Assembly: GCA_036625225.1 (NCBI GenBank)
Contig: JAZKUF010000001.1
Location: forward strand, 992,001-1,056,000
Direction: 5' to 3'
Length of the DNA stretch: 64,000 nt
Origin: Accumulibacter jenkinsii
GTDB lineage: Bacteria > Pseudomonadota > Gammaproteobacteria > Burkholderiales > Rhodocyclaceae
Each line of letters opens with the position of its first letter. The first letter of the stretch is position 1. Below the pieces are notes generated by a model. That model was not told the DNA's origin, ran no database searches, and was given only the letters and a program-made list of their open reading frames with translations. A program made the position numbers and the translations under genes. Below are positions 8,126 to 17,555 of the stretch, piece by piece.

Positions 8126-10048
8126 ATGGACATCATCAATCATTTTGCTGCCCGCTTTGATCGCACCCGCGAAGAGGAGCTATCGCTCGAAGAGTACCTG
8201 GCACGGTGTCGAAAAGACCCGCTGAGTTATGCCAGCGCCGCCGAACGTATGCTGCGAGCGATTGGTGAACCGCAGACCGTCGATACGCGCAACGACCCGC
8301 GGCTGTCGCGCCTGTTCGCCAACAAGGTGATCAAGATCTATCCGGCTTTTGCCGAGTTCTACGGCCTCGAAGATTCGATCGAGCAGGTGGTGAGCTACTT
8401 CCGTCACGCGGCACAGGGGCTGGAAGAGAAAAAGCAGATCCTCTACCTGCTCGGCCCGGTCGGCGGTGGCAAGAGCTCGATCGCCGAGCGGCTGAAGTCG
8501 CTGATGCAGGAAGTCCCGTTCTACGCGATCAAGGGTTCGCCGGTCAACGAGTCACCGCTGGGTCTCTTCGACGCGGTCGAGGACGGCGCCATCCTCGAGA
8601 AGGAATACGGCATCCCGCGCCGCTATCTCAACCGTATCCTCTCACCGTGGGCAGTCAAGCGGCTGGAAGAATTCGGTGGCGACATCCGTCGCTTCCGGGT
8701 CGTCAGACGCTACCCGAGCGTGCTGCGGCAGGTCGGCATCGCGAAAACCGAGCCGGGCGACGAAAACAATCAGGACATCTCGAGCCTGGTCGGCAAGGTC
8801 GACATCCGCAAGCTCGAAACCTACGCTCAGGATGACCCGGATGCCTACAGTTTTTCCGGTGGTCTTTGCCTCGCCAATCAGGGCCTGCTCGAATTCGTCG
8901 AAATGTTCAAGGCGCCCATCAAGGTTCTGCACCCGCTGCTGACCGCTACCCAGGAAGCCAATTTCAAGGGTACCGAAGGTTTCGGCGCCATCCCCTTCGA
9001 CGGCGTCGTGGTCGCGCACTCGAACGAAAGCGAATGGAAAGCCTTTCGCAACAACCGGAACAACGAAGCCTTCCTTGACCGGATCTACATCGTCAAGGTG
9101 CCCTATTGCCTGCGGGTCTCGGAGGAAGTCAAGATTTACGAAAAGCTGCTGCGCGGTTCGTCGCTGGCGGCAGCGGTCTGCGCGCCGGGAACCTTGCGCA
9201 TCATGGCGCAGTTCGCGGTGCTGACACGCCTCAAGGAACCGGAAAACTCCAGCCTCTATTCGAAGATGCAGGTCTACAACGGTGAAAACCTCAAGGACAC
9301 CGATCCGCGGGCGAAGAGTTATCAGGAATACCGTGACTATGCCGGCGTCGATGAAGGGATGAGCGGCATTTCGACCCGCTTCGCCTTCAAGATCCTGAGC
9401 AAGGTGTTCAATTTCGACTCGACCGAGGTGGCGGCCAACCCGGTGCACCTCATGTACGTGCTCGAACAGCAGATCAGCCGCGAACAGTTTGCGGCCGAGA
9501 TCGAGGCAAAGTATCTCGCCTTCATCAAGGAACACCTGTCGGTGCGCTACGCGGAATTCATCGGCAAGGAGATCCAGACGGCCTACCTCGAGAGTTACAG
9601 CGAATACGGCCAGAACATCTTCGATCGCTACGTCACCTACGCCGACTACTGGATCCAGGATCAGGAGTATCGCGATACCGACACCGGCGAGGTGTTCGAT
9701 CGCAGCTCGCTCAATGGCGAACTGGAGAAGATCGAGAAGCCGGCGGGAATTGCCAACCCCAAGGATTTCCGCAACGAGATCGTCAATTTCGTGCTGCGCG
9801 CGCGCGCCAACAACCACGGCAAGAACCCGCTGTGGACGAGCTACGAGAAGCTGCGCACAGTGATCGAGAAGAAGATGTTTTCGAACACCGAAGATCTGCT
9901 GCCGGTGATCAGCTTCAATGCCAAGGCCAGTGCCGACGATGTCAAGAAGCACGAAGACTTCGTCAATCGCATGGTCAGGAAAGGCTACACGTCGAAACAG
10001 GTGCGGCTGCTGTGCGAATGGTACTTGCGCGTGCGCAAGAACTCGTGA
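8126..10048 (+). CDS. prkA: PrkA-family serine protein kinase / AAA+ ATPase (YeaG)
   Basis: Cytoplasmic PrkA (640 aa, the family's normal length), an AAA+ ATPase domain joined to a C-terminal kinase-like domain. It acts in starvation and stress responses in enterobacteria and in sporulation in Bacillus. Walker A is LLGPVGGGKSS near residues 108-118. The start at ATG 8126 is supported by CTGGAGAACAGT and by the conserved opening MDIINHFAARFD. It is followed after 35 bases by yeaH and then spoVR, the conserved three-gene order of many proteobacteria. The 502-base upstream gap probably holds its promoter. Confidence 0.96.
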   Translation: MDIINHFAARFDRTREEELSLEEYLARCRKDPLSYASAAERMLRAIGEPQTVDTRNDPRLSRLFANKVIKIYPAFAEFYGLEDSIEQVVSYFRHAAQGLEEKKQILYLLGPVGGGKSSIAERLKSLMQEVPFYAIKGSPVNESPLGLFDAVEDGAILEKEYGIPRRYLNRILSPWAVKRLEEFGGDIRRFRVVRRYPSVLRQVGIAKTEPGDENNQDISSLVGKVDIRKLETYAQDDPDAYSFSGGLCLANQGLLEFVEMFKAPIKVLHPLLTATQEANFKGTEGFGAIPFDGVVVAHSNESEWKAFRNNRNNEAFLDRIYIVKVPYCLRVSEEVKIYEKLLRGSSLAAAVCAPGTLRIMAQFAVLTRLKEPENSSLYSKMQVYNGENLKDTDPRAKSYQEYRDYAGVDEGMSGISTRFAFKILSKVFNFDSTEVAANPVHLMYVLEQQISREQFAAEIEAKYLAFIKEHLSVRYAEFIGKEIQTAYLESYSEYGQNIFDRYVTYADYWIQDQEYRDTDTGEVFDRSSLNGELEKIEKPAGIANPKDFRNEIVNFVLRARANNHGKNPLWTSYEKLRTVIEKKMFSNTEDLLPVISFNAKASADDVKKHEDFVNRMVRKGYTSKQVRLLCEWYLRVRKNS

Positions 10049-10083
10049 CCCGGCATCGTCGCTGAACGGATCGGAGGATTCCC

Positions 10084-11373
10084 TTGCAAGAAATCATCGA
10101 TCGCAGGCTGGCCGGCAAGAACAAGTCGATCGGCAACCGGGAGCGCTTCCTGCACCGCCACAAGGAGCAGATCCGCGAAGCAGTCAAACGCGCGGTCGAC
10201 GGGCGTGGCATCCGCGACATTGTTCAGGGCGAAGACATCCACATCCCGCGCCGTGACATCAACCAGCCGATATTTGGTCACGGACCGGGCGGGCGACGCG
10301 AAATGGTGCACCCGGGGAACAAGGATTTCGTTCGTGGGGATCGCATCGACCGACCACCGGGCGGGACGGGTAGCGGGAGTGGTGGTGGGCAGGCCGGCGA
10401 CTCCGGCGAGGGCGAGGACGATTTCGTCTTCCACCTGACCAAGGAAGAGTTCATTGAGGTCTTCTTCGACGACCTCGCCTTGCCCAACCTGATCCGTACC
10501 ACGCTCGCCGAGACGCCGGAATACAAGACGCACCGCGCCGGCTTTTCGAGTGACGGCACGCCGAACAACCTGCACGTCGTGCGCTCGCTGCGCGGCGCCA
10601 TTGGCCGACGCGTGGCGCTCGGCAGCGAATCGCGGCGCGAGCTGGTTCGTCTCGAAGAACTGCTCGAAGATCTTCTCGAGGCCGGGCGCGGGCAACCCAT
10701 GACGCCGTCGCGCCGTAGGGAGATCGAAGCGCTTGAGCACGACATCGAAGTGCGGCGGGCGCGCATCCTGCGCATCCCGTATCTCGACCCGATCGACCTG
10801 CGCTACCGGAACCGCGTGCGGACGCCCGTGCCGACCGCGAGGGCAGCCATGTTCTGCCTGATGGATGTCTCCGGTTCGATGGACGAGGCGCGCAAGGATC
10901 TCGCCAAGCGCTTCTTCATCCTGCTCTATCTCTTCCTCACGCGACACTATGAAAGGATAGATCTCGTCTTCATCCGCCATCACACGCAGGCGCAGGAGGT
11001 CAATGAGCACGACTTCTTCCACGCCACCGAAAGCGGCGGGACCGTCGTCTCGAGCGCGCTGGTGCTGATGGAAGAGATCGTCCGCGCCCGCTACCCGAGC
11101 AACGAATGGAACATCTACGGCGCACACGCGAGCGACGGCGACAACTGGCATACCGACAGCCCCCGCTGCCGCGAATTGCTGGCGCAGAAGCTGCTGCCGC
11201 TGTGCCGCTATTTTGCCTATATCCAGGTCGTCGACCAGGAGCAGAACCTGTGGCAGGAATACGCGACGCTGGCCGCGACCTCGCCGACCTTCGCGATCCG
11301 CAAGGCAAGCACGGTCGACCAGATCTATCCTGTTTTTCGTGACCTGTTCAGCCGAGAAGGGAGGACCCGATGA
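10084..11373 (+). CDS. yeaH: DUF444 von Willebrand-type protein YeaH
   Basis: Partner of PrkA, function not settled. The start is TTG at 10084, six bases after GGAGG, giving MQEIIDRRLAGKNKS (429 aa). A basic N-terminal region is followed by a glycine-rich linker (PPGGTGSGSGGGQAG) and then a von Willebrand A-like domain with a metal-site motif MDVSGSMDEA (DxSxS). The stop overlaps the spoVR start by four bases (ATGA), so translation of the two is coupled. The conserved prkA-yeaH-spoVR neighbourhood suggests a shared complex or pathway. Confidence 0.95.
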   Translation: MQEIIDRRLAGKNKSIGNRERFLHRHKEQIREAVKRAVDGRGIRDIVQGEDIHIPRRDINQPIFGHGPGGRREMVHPGNKDFVRGDRIDRPPGGTGSGSGGGQAGDSGEGEDDFVFHLTKEEFIEVFFDDLALPNLIRTTLAETPEYKTHRAGFSSDGTPNNLHVVRSLRGAIGRRVALGSESRRELVRLEELLEDLLEAGRGQPMTPSRRREIEALEHDIEVRRARILRIPYLDPIDLRYRNRVRTPVPTARAAMFCLMDVSGSMDEARKDLAKRFFILLYLFLTRHYERIDLVFIRHHTQAQEVNEHDFFHATESGGTVVSSALVLMEEIVRARYPSNEWNIYGAHASDGDNWHTDSPRCRELLAQKLLPLCRYFAYIQVVDQEQNLWQEYATLAATSPTFAIRKASTVDQIYPVFRDLFSREGRTR

Positions 11374-12941
11374 ACGACATCTTCCGCCCCGGGCGTGCCG
11401 GCCAGATGCCCATCGCGAACGAAGACGGCGGCCAGCGGCCAGCGCAGCGACTGCCGTCCCCGAGCGACTGGACTTTCGAGTTGCTCGACCAGTATCACAA
11501 AGTCATTCGCGCCACCGCGCAGCGTTTCGGCCTCGACACCTATACCAACCAGCTCGAGATCATCACCGCCGAGCAGATGATGGACGCCTACGCCTCGGTC
11601 GGCATGCCGGTCAATTACCGCCACTGGAGCTACGGCAAGGAATTCCTGGCTACCGAGAAGAACTACCGGCGCGGCCAGATGGGCCTGGCTTACGAAATCG
11701 TCATCAACTCGAACCCCTGCATCAGCTATCTGATGGAAGAGAACACGATGGCCATGCAGGCGCTGGTGATCGCGCACGCGGCTTACGGCCACAACAGCTT
11801 CTTCAAGGGCAACTACCTCTTCCGGATGTGGACCGACGCCTCGTCGATCATCGATTATCTCGTTTACGCCAGGGACTACGTCCTGAGCTGCGAAGAGCGT
11901 CACGGGGTGGATGCCGTCGAACTCCTGCTCGACAGCTGCCATGCCCTGATGAACTACGGCGTCGACCGCTATCGCCGGCCGGGAAAGCTCAGCCTGGCAG
12001 CCGAACGGGCGCGGGCGCAGGAACGGGAAGCCTATGCCCAGCAGCAGCTGAACGAAATCTGGCGGACGCTGCCACCGACGCCGGCAAAGGAAATCGCCGA
12101 GAAAGCGGTGCAGCGCTTCCCCGCCGAACCGCAGGAAAACCTCCTCTACTTCATCGAGAAGAACGCGCCGCTGCTTGAACCCTGGCAGCGCGAAATCGTT
12201 CGCATCGTGCGCAAGGTGGCGCAGTACTTCTACCCGCAGCGGCAGACCCAGGTGATGAACGAGGGCTGGGCAACCTTCTGGCACCACCATTTGCTGAACA
12301 CCCTGTACGACGACGGCCACCTGGCCGACGGCATCATGATCGAGTGGCTCAAATCGCATACCAATGTCGTCTTCCAGCCGCCGGTCGGCCACCCCGCCTA
12401 TAGCGGCATGAATCCCTACGCGCTGGGTTTCGCGATGTACTCGGACATCAAGCGCATCTGCCAGACACCGACCGACGAAGACCGCTACTGGTTTCCTGAA
12501 ATGGCCGGCAGCGACTGGCTGACGACGCTCGACCACGCGATGCGCAACTTCAAGGACGAAAGCTTCATCGGCCAGTACCTGTCACCGAATCTCATGCGCA
12601 ACTTCCGTCTGTTCGCGATCGTCGACGAGGAGAAAGCGCCGAAGCTCGAAGTTTCGGCGATCCACGACGAAGCCGGCTACCGCAATCTGCGCGAAGCGAT
12701 GTCACACCAGTACGACCTTGCCTCGCGCGAACCCAACATCCAGGTCTGGAGCGTCAACCTGCGCGGCGACCGTTCGCTGACCCTGCGCCATATCCAGGAC
12801 AACGACCGGCCTCTGCATGACAGCGCCGAGGAAGTGCTCAAACACGTTGCCCGGCTGTGGGGTTTCGCGGTCCATCTCGAAAGCGTTGACAGCAGCGGCA
12901 GGATCTCGCGCAACTGGCTGGCGAGGCCACCCAGCGAGTGA
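11370..12941 (+). CDS. spoVR: SpoVR family protein (YcgB)
   Basis: Third gene of the prkA-yeaH-spoVR operon, 523 aa, a typical length for the SpoVR/YcgB family. In Bacillus the homologue is needed for spore cortex formation; in Gram-negatives its activity is unknown. The protein is soluble and histidine-rich in the middle (EGWATFWHHHLLNT). ATG 11370 overlaps the yeaH stop and has GGGAGG upstream. The gene ends 80 bases before the convergent lutB; I see no strong terminator in that gap. Confidence 0.95.
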   Translation: MNDIFRPGRAGQMPIANEDGGQRPAQRLPSPSDWTFELLDQYHKVIRATAQRFGLDTYTNQLEIITAEQMMDAYASVGMPVNYRHWSYGKEFLATEKNYRRGQMGLAYEIVINSNPCISYLMEENTMAMQALVIAHAAYGHNSFFKGNYLFRMWTDASSIIDYLVYARDYVLSCEERHGVDAVELLLDSCHALMNYGVDRYRRPGKLSLAAERARAQEREAYAQQQLNEIWRTLPPTPAKEIAEKAVQRFPAEPQENLLYFIEKNAPLLEPWQREIVRIVRKVAQYFYPQRQTQVMNEGWATFWHHHLLNTLYDDGHLADGIMIEWLKSHTNVVFQPPVGHPAYSGMNPYALGFAMYSDIKRICQTPTDEDRYWFPEMAGSDWLTTLDHAMRNFKDESFIGQYLSPNLMRNFRLFAIVDEEKAPKLEVSAIHDEAGYRNLREAMSHQYDLASREPNIQVWSVNLRGDRSLTLRHIQDNDRPLHDSAEEVLKHVARLWGFAVHLESVDSSGRISRNWLARPPSE

Positions 12942-13021
12942 ACCGCAAGAAAGCGTGGGTTCACCACCGTATTGGTCGCGCTCGCGAGTTGGCTCTCATG
13001 GACGACCGACGGTGTGGCCTC

Positions 13022-14461
13022 TCACCCTTTTCTTCTCGCCGCCATCTCTTCGTGCAACGTCCGCTTCGCCGGCTTCATCGGCGTTCGGCTGAACGTCCAG
13101 CCGGATTGCAGCGGCGGCGTCAATGCCCGGAAGCGGGTCGCCAGCCAGCCAAAGGCACGATAGAGCGCCGGGCGGGTATAAAGAGCGGCCCATGCCGACC
13201 AGACCGCGTCCAGCAGACGGCTGCTGGCGGCGCCCTGGCCGAGCAGCGGCGCGTGTCCGGGGCGTGCCTCGTGCTGTGCTTCGCCGCGCAGGCGGATCAG
13301 CAGGTCGGCAATCGGAATCCGCACCGGGCAGACCTCACTGCAGGCGCCGCAGAGGCTGGAGGCCGTTGGCAGGATGTGCGTCGCCGCGAGCCCAAGCAGG
13401 TGCGGCGAGATGATTTCGCCGATCGGACCGGGGTAGGTGGTGCCGTAGGCGTGACCACCGATGCGCGTGTAAACCGGGCAATGGTTCATGCACGCGCCGC
13501 AGCGAATACACTGTAGCGTCGACCGCAGTTGCTCATCGCTGTAGGCCTGGGTACGGCCGTTGTCGACCAGGACCAGGTGCATTTCACGCGGGCCATCCTT
13601 TTCGCCCGGCTTGCGCGGGCCGCTGATCAGATTGAAATAGGTCGTGATCGCCTGCCCGGTCGCCGAGCGCGTCAACAAGGCGAACAACGGCGGCACGTGT
13701 TCGAGCTTTTCGACGACTTTTTCGATGCCGGTGATCGCGATGTGCACGTCGGGCACCGTGGTGCACATGCGGCCGTTGCCTTCGTTCTCGACCAGGCACA
13801 GGGTGCCGGTTTCGGCAACGGCGAAGTTAACCCCCGACAGGCCGATCTCGGCAGTCATGAACTTCTCGCGCAGGACGGCGCGGCCGATGCCGATCAGTTC
13901 ATCGACCGACTCGGTGTAGCCGGCCCCCGGCACCTTCTCGGCAAACAGACGGGCGATCTGTTGCTTGGTCTTGTGGATCGCCGGCATGATGATGTGCGAG
14001 GGTTTCTCGCCGTCGAGCTGGACGATGTATTCGCCCATGTCGCTCTCGAGCGCCTCCATGCCGGCGGCGGCCATCGCGTGGTTGAGTTCGATCTCTTCGC
14101 TGACCATCGACTTGCCCTTGACCATCAGGCGGGTCGAATGGCGGCGGGCGATGTCGATGATGATGCGGTTCGCCTCTGCCGGATTTTCGGCCCAGTGCAC
14201 CTGAACGCCGTTCTCGGTCAGCTTGCGCTCGAGCAGTTCGAGCAGTTCGGGCAGACGCGCGAGGCTGTACCTGCGAATCTGTTCGGCGAGTCCCCGCTGG
14301 CGTTCGAGCGCGTCGGCGTCGGGGAACTGCGCGGCGCGCCGGGTGATCAGAAAATCCATCGCGCCGCGAAAGCTTTTCCGCAGATGGGGATCGGCGACCG
14401 CCGCCGCCGCGCGCGCCTTGAATTCGCCCGCCGGGATGAAATTCATGGGCTGGGCGTTCAT
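13022..14461 (-). CDS. lutB: Lactate utilisation iron-sulfur protein LutB
   Basis: Component of the LutABC L-lactate oxidation complex (479 aa). An N-terminal LUD domain is followed by a ferredoxin-like part with two CxxCxxxCP clusters, IRCGACMNHCPVY and SLCGACSEVCPV, expected to bind two 4Fe-4S centres. It is the last gene of a minus-strand operon lutA-lutC-lutB, an order that differs from the Bacillus lutA-lutB-lutC. The ATG at 14461 overlaps the lutC stop by four bases. The C-terminal region also has a short Arg-rich tail. There is no lactate permease gene beside it. Confidence 0.93.
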   Translation of the reverse strand: MNAQPMNFIPAGEFKARAAAAVADPHLRKSFRGAMDFLITRRAAQFPDADALERQRGLAEQIRRYSLARLPELLELLERKLTENGVQVHWAENPAEANRIIIDIARRHSTRLMVKGKSMVSEEIELNHAMAAAGMEALESDMGEYIVQLDGEKPSHIIMPAIHKTKQQIARLFAEKVPGAGYTESVDELIGIGRAVLREKFMTAEIGLSGVNFAVAETGTLCLVENEGNGRMCTTVPDVHIAITGIEKVVEKLEHVPPLFALLTRSATGQAITTYFNLISGPRKPGEKDGPREMHLVLVDNGRTQAYSDEQLRSTLQCIRCGACMNHCPVYTRIGGHAYGTTYPGPIGEIISPHLLGLAATHILPTASSLCGACSEVCPVRIPIADLLIRLRGEAQHEARPGHAPLLGQGAASSRLLDAVWSAWAALYTRPALYRAFGWLATRFRALTPPLQSGWTFSRTPMKPAKRTLHEEMAARRKG

Positions 14462-15126
14462 GGCAGTTCTTCCTCTTCGACCAGCAGCAGGACAAGCAGC
14501 TCCTTCGGCCCATGCGCGCCATAGGCCAGCGTCACCTGGATGTCGGCGGTCTTCGACGGACCCGAAACGAGGAGCGCGTTGGTCGGCAGACCGGCGCTCC
14601 AGCCCTGCTCATCGATCGCCGCGAACAGCGTGTCGTAAAGCTCGCCCGCGTCGAGCAGCGCAAAATGGATAGGCGGCACCAGCGACATCAGACGCGGTTC
14701 GCTGGCGTCCGGCCAGATGATCAGGGTGCCGGTCTCGGCGATGCCGCCGCGTGTCGAGGTCAGGGTGGCATCGGTGTCTTCGAACAGTTCCTGCTTCCAG
14801 TCCTCGATCGGCCGATCGTAAGGTTTCAAACCGCGCATCCCGGTCGCGATCAGCGCCGCGGCGTGCGCCTCGCCATGCAGCAGCGAGCGCACACCCTTCG
14901 TCGCGCACAGTTCGGCAAGCGTCTGCGGCCAGTTGTCACGGGTCACCCGAACGACTTCGCCGTGCCAGAAAGCCATCTTTTCACAGAAGAGTTCGATCCG
15001 CGACGCGCGCGTGCTGGCGAACGTTCCGGCGTTCGCGCGCTGGCAAACCTTGACATCCGGCGCCAGCGGTGGTGTTGCCTGCGGCGCGGCACGCAGGCGC
15101 TGCAGGATATTGTCGCGTGCGCTCAT
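14458..15126 (-). CDS. lutC: Lactate utilisation protein LutC
   Basis: Single LUD-domain protein (222 aa) of the LutABC lactate-oxidising complex. The fold is recognisable from TSTRGGIAETGTLIIWP near residues 121-137 and GPSKTADIQVTLAYGAHGPKE near the C-terminus. It is encoded between lutA and lutB with 4-base overlaps at both ends, so the three products are probably made in balanced amounts. It is cytoplasmic, without cysteine clusters. Family membership is clear; the precise role within the complex is not established. Confidence 0.92.
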   Translation of the reverse strand: MSARDNILQRLRAAPQATPPLAPDVKVCQRANAGTFASTRASRIELFCEKMAFWHGEVVRVTRDNWPQTLAELCATKGVRSLLHGEAHAAALIATGMRGLKPYDRPIEDWKQELFEDTDATLTSTRGGIAETGTLIIWPDASEPRLMSLVPPIHFALLDAGELYDTLFAAIDEQGWSAGLPTNALLVSGPSKTADIQVTLAYGAHGPKELLVLLLVEEEELP

Positions 15127-15905
15127 TGCCGACTTCCCTCACCGCCGCTGCGCTGCCAGAGGAAGGTCGCCAGATGCTGGCCCTGCAAGGGATCGCCGCG
15201 CTTCTCGAGGGTGTGGTTGAGGTTGAGCATGCAACCGCAGTCGGCCGAGATGAAAGTCTCGGCGCCGGTTTCCTTGATCGCATCGAGCTTGTCGCCGGCC
15301 ATCGCTGACGAGATCGACGGATGTTTGAGCGAGAAGGTGCCGCCAAAACCGCAACATTCGGACTCGTGTCCGTGCACGGCGACTTCGACCCCCGGCAACT
15401 GCTCAAGCAGCGCGCGGGCGTGCAGGTGGGTGCCCATCTCGCGGCGTGCCGCGCACGAAGTGTGCAGGGCGACGCGCGCCGGCGCCGCCTGGTCCTTCAG
15501 GCGGATCTTCGCCACCTGCAGGAGGAATTCGGAGAGTTCGAAAATTCGCTCGGCCAGCGCTTCGGCTTCGGCCCGCAGCTCTGGCTCGTCGGCGAAAATC
15601 CTGGGATAGTGGTGGCGCATCATGCCGGCGCAGGAACCGGAAGGGACGATCACCGGCCACGGCTCGGGAAAGAGATGCAACTGGGCAAGCGCCACCGCGC
15701 GCGTCTGCTCGGGAAAGCCGCTGCTGTGCGCCGGTTGCCCGCAGCAGGTCTGGTCGGCCGGGAAATGCACCTCGATTCCCTCTCGTTCGAGCAGGCGGAA
15801 GGTGTCGATGCCGGCCTGCGGACAGAAGAGGTCGATCAGGCAGGTGCCGAAGAGATAGACCCGGGCCGGTTTTTCCGGATACTGGCGAGTGCCTGTTTCG
15901 TCCAT
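15123..15905 (-). CDS. lutA: Lactate utilisation protein LutA (cysteine-rich CCG domains)
   Basis: First gene of the lut operon (260 aa). It has two CCG-type cysteine-rich domains: FGTCLIDLFCPQ with QTCCGQPAHSSG, and HTSCAARREMG with ESECCGFGGTF, the pattern of LutA/GlpC/HdrB-like subunits that bind an iron-sulfur cluster. The ATG at 15905 is preferred over in-frame ATGs at 15923 and 15962 because AAGGAG lies at the right distance and the product then has the usual length. The gene is preceded by a promoter and operator described separately. Confidence 0.93.
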   Translation of the reverse strand: MDETGTRQYPEKPARVYLFGTCLIDLFCPQAGIDTFRLLEREGIEVHFPADQTCCGQPAHSSGFPEQTRAVALAQLHLFPEPWPVIVPSGSCAGMMRHHYPRIFADEPELRAEAEALAERIFELSEFLLQVAKIRLKDQAAPARVALHTSCAARREMGTHLHARALLEQLPGVEVAVHGHESECCGFGGTFSLKHPSISSAMAGDKLDAIKETGAETFISADCGCMLNLNHTLEKRGDPLQGQHLATFLWQRSGGEGSRQ

Positions 15906-15933
15906 TGCGAGCTCCTTGGCCATCCTTGCGCGG

Positions 15934-15987
15934 AAAGTGGTCAGACCACTTTTCCAGTACACTAATGACCGGCCACGGCTTTGTCAA
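15934..15987 (-). promoter_or_regulatory. lut promoter with GntR-type operator
   Basis: On the minus strand a consensus -35 TTGACA (15987-15982) is followed by a 17-base spacer and TAGTGT as -10 (15964-15959). At the expected start of transcription lies a perfect inverted repeat, AAAGTGGTC-A-GACCACTTT (15934-15952). Its core TGGTCAGACCA fits the TGGTnnnACCA half-site pattern of the FadR/PdhR/LldR branch of GntR regulators. Placed across +1 it should act by repression, probably relieved by lactate or a related acid. No gntR gene is in the window. Confidence 0.8.
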
Positions 15988-16098
15988 TTGCCTGCCCGAT
16001 CGGTCACCCGTTCGATAGTGCAGCGCACCATGCGGCCGCCCTTTCCATTAGAATCCACCCCTTGACCAAAACCCGGTCGATCCTCAGGAGAAGGCCCG

Positions 16099-17178
16099 AT
16101 GACCTTGCAGAGCAAGCCCAACACCGACGACGTACGGATTCGGGAAATCAAGGAACTCGTTCCGCCCGCGCATGTTTTCCGCGAGTTTCCGGTCGGTGTC
16201 CGCGCTGCCCTGACCACCTACAACGCACGCCAGAGCATCCACCGCATCCTGCACGGCGCCGACAACCGTCTGCTGGTGGTGGTCGGCCCCTGTTCGATCC
16301 ACGAGGTCGATTCCGCCATCGCCTATGCGACGCGACTGCAGAAGGAAGCCCCCCGGTTTGACAATGATCTGCTGATCGTCATGCGCGTGTATTTCGAGAA
16401 GCCACGGACCACGGTCGGCTGGAAAGGGCTGATCAACGACCCCCGTCTCGACAACAGCTTCCGGATCAACGAAGGGCTGCGCCTGGCCCGTGGTCTGCTG
16501 CTCGAGATCAACGACATGGGTCTTCCCTGCGCCACCGAGTTCCTCGACACGATCACGCCACAATACACCGCGGACCTGATCGCCTGGGGGGCGATCGGCG
16601 CCCGCACGACGGAATCGCAGGTGCACCGCGAACTCGCTTCCGGCCTGTCGTGTCCGGTCGGTTTCAAGAACGGCACCGACGGCAACATCCGCATCGCCAT
16701 CGATGCCATCCGCGCCGCCCAGTCGCCGCATCACTTTCTGTCAGTGACCAAGGCTGGCCACTCGGCGATCGTCTCCACCGGTGGTAACGAGGACTGCCAC
16801 GTGATCCTGCGCGGCGGCAAGGAGCCGAACTACGACGCGGCGCACGTCGACGCCGCGTGTCGGGAGATTGCCGCAGCGGGTCTCGCCGCCCGCCTGATGA
16901 TCGATGCTTCGCACGCCAACAGCAACAAGCGCTGCCGGCAACAGATCGAGGTTCTCGGCGACACCGCCGGCCAGCTGGCTGCCGGCGAAGAGCGGATCAT
17001 CGGCGTCATGATCGAGTCGCACCTGGTCGAAGGTCGTCAGGACCTCGTCCCCGGACAGCCTCTGGAGTATGGCAAGAGCATCACCGATGCCTGCCTGGGT
17101 TGGGAGGATACGCTGACGGTGCTGGAAGTGCTCGCCAAAGGGGTGCGCGCGCGTCGCCTGGTCGGAGCGGCACAATGA
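16099..17178 (+). CDS. aroG: 3-deoxy-7-phosphoheptulonate synthase (class I DAHP synthase)
   Basis: Condenses phosphoenolpyruvate and erythrose 4-phosphate, the first step of the shikimate pathway. The 359-residue product has the class I AroF/AroG/AroH signature: VVVGPCSIHE near residue 60, MRVYFEKPRTTVGWKGL near 95-111 and MIDASHANSNK near 270. AGGAGAAGGCCCG precedes ATG 16099. A TAGAAT -10-like hexamer lies at 16049-16054 without a good -35. Which aromatic amino acid inhibits this isoenzyme cannot be told from the sequence. Confidence 0.95.
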   Translation: MTLQSKPNTDDVRIREIKELVPPAHVFREFPVGVRAALTTYNARQSIHRILHGADNRLLVVVGPCSIHEVDSAIAYATRLQKEAPRFDNDLLIVMRVYFEKPRTTVGWKGLINDPRLDNSFRINEGLRLARGLLLEINDMGLPCATEFLDTITPQYTADLIAWGAIGARTTESQVHRELASGLSCPVGFKNGTDGNIRIAIDAIRAAQSPHHFLSVTKAGHSAIVSTGGNEDCHVILRGGKEPNYDAAHVDAACREIAAAGLAARLMIDASHANSNKRCRQQIEVLGDTAGQLAAGEERIIGVMIESHLVEGRQDLVPGQPLEYGKSITDACLGWEDTLTVLEVLAKGVRARRLVGAAQ

Positions 17179-17344
17179 ACGTGAGTGGCCGATTCAAGGA
17201 GCGGCCAGCGGGCAGTCGCGCTGCCGCCGCCTGACAGACGAGCGCAGGCAAATGAGAGCGCCGGTTCGAGGGCTGCCCGAGGCGCATCGCGCGAACGAGG
17301 AAGCAGGCCTGGCCTGCATGGACCCGAGGCGGGTGATTCGCCGC

Positions 17345-17386
17345 GACGTCCCGGCCGTCGCGGCCGTCGCGGCGCGCCGGGACGTC
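17345..17386. terminator. GC-rich hairpin between convergent aroG and rpmG
   Basis: GACGTCCCGGC (17345-17355) pairs perfectly with GCCGGGACGTC (17376-17386), an 11-bp stem closing a 20-base GC-rich loop. It lies between the ends of aroG and rpmG and reaches the last base of the rpmG stop codon. There is no T-tract on either side, so it is not a textbook intrinsic terminator, but it could stall RNA polymerase or protect 3' ends in both directions. Confidence 0.45.
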
Positions 17387-17541
17387 TAGCGGAGTTTGAT
17401 TTCCTTGTAGATCACGTGCTTGCGAGCTTTGGGATCGTACTTCTTGATCTCCATCTTGCTCGGCATGGTCTTTTTGTTCTTGGTGGTGGTGTAGAAGTGG
17501 CCGGTTCCGGCCGTCGATTCGAGCTTGATCTTGTCACGCAT
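17386..17541 (-). CDS. rpmG: 50S ribosomal protein L33
   Basis: A 51-residue basic protein, MRDKIKLESTAGTGHFYTTT at the start and YKEIKLR at the end, a full-length match to bacterial L33 of the large ribosomal subunit. It is the cysteine-free form that does not need zinc. It follows rpmB by 14 bases with AGGAGAAGTGCC as ribosome binding site; rpmB-rpmG is the standard order. The hairpin at 17345-17386 touches its stop codon. Confidence 0.97.
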   Translation of the reverse strand: MRDKIKLESTAGTGHFYTTTKNKKTMPSKMEIKKYDPKARKHVIYKEIKLR

Positions 17542-17555
17542 GGCACTTCTCCTGG

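Noticed and set aside
7708..8160. 150-aa frame in the gap before prkA
   Set aside because: No family similarity, Ala/Arg/Ser-rich composition, and no ribosome binding site; it runs into the prkA gene.
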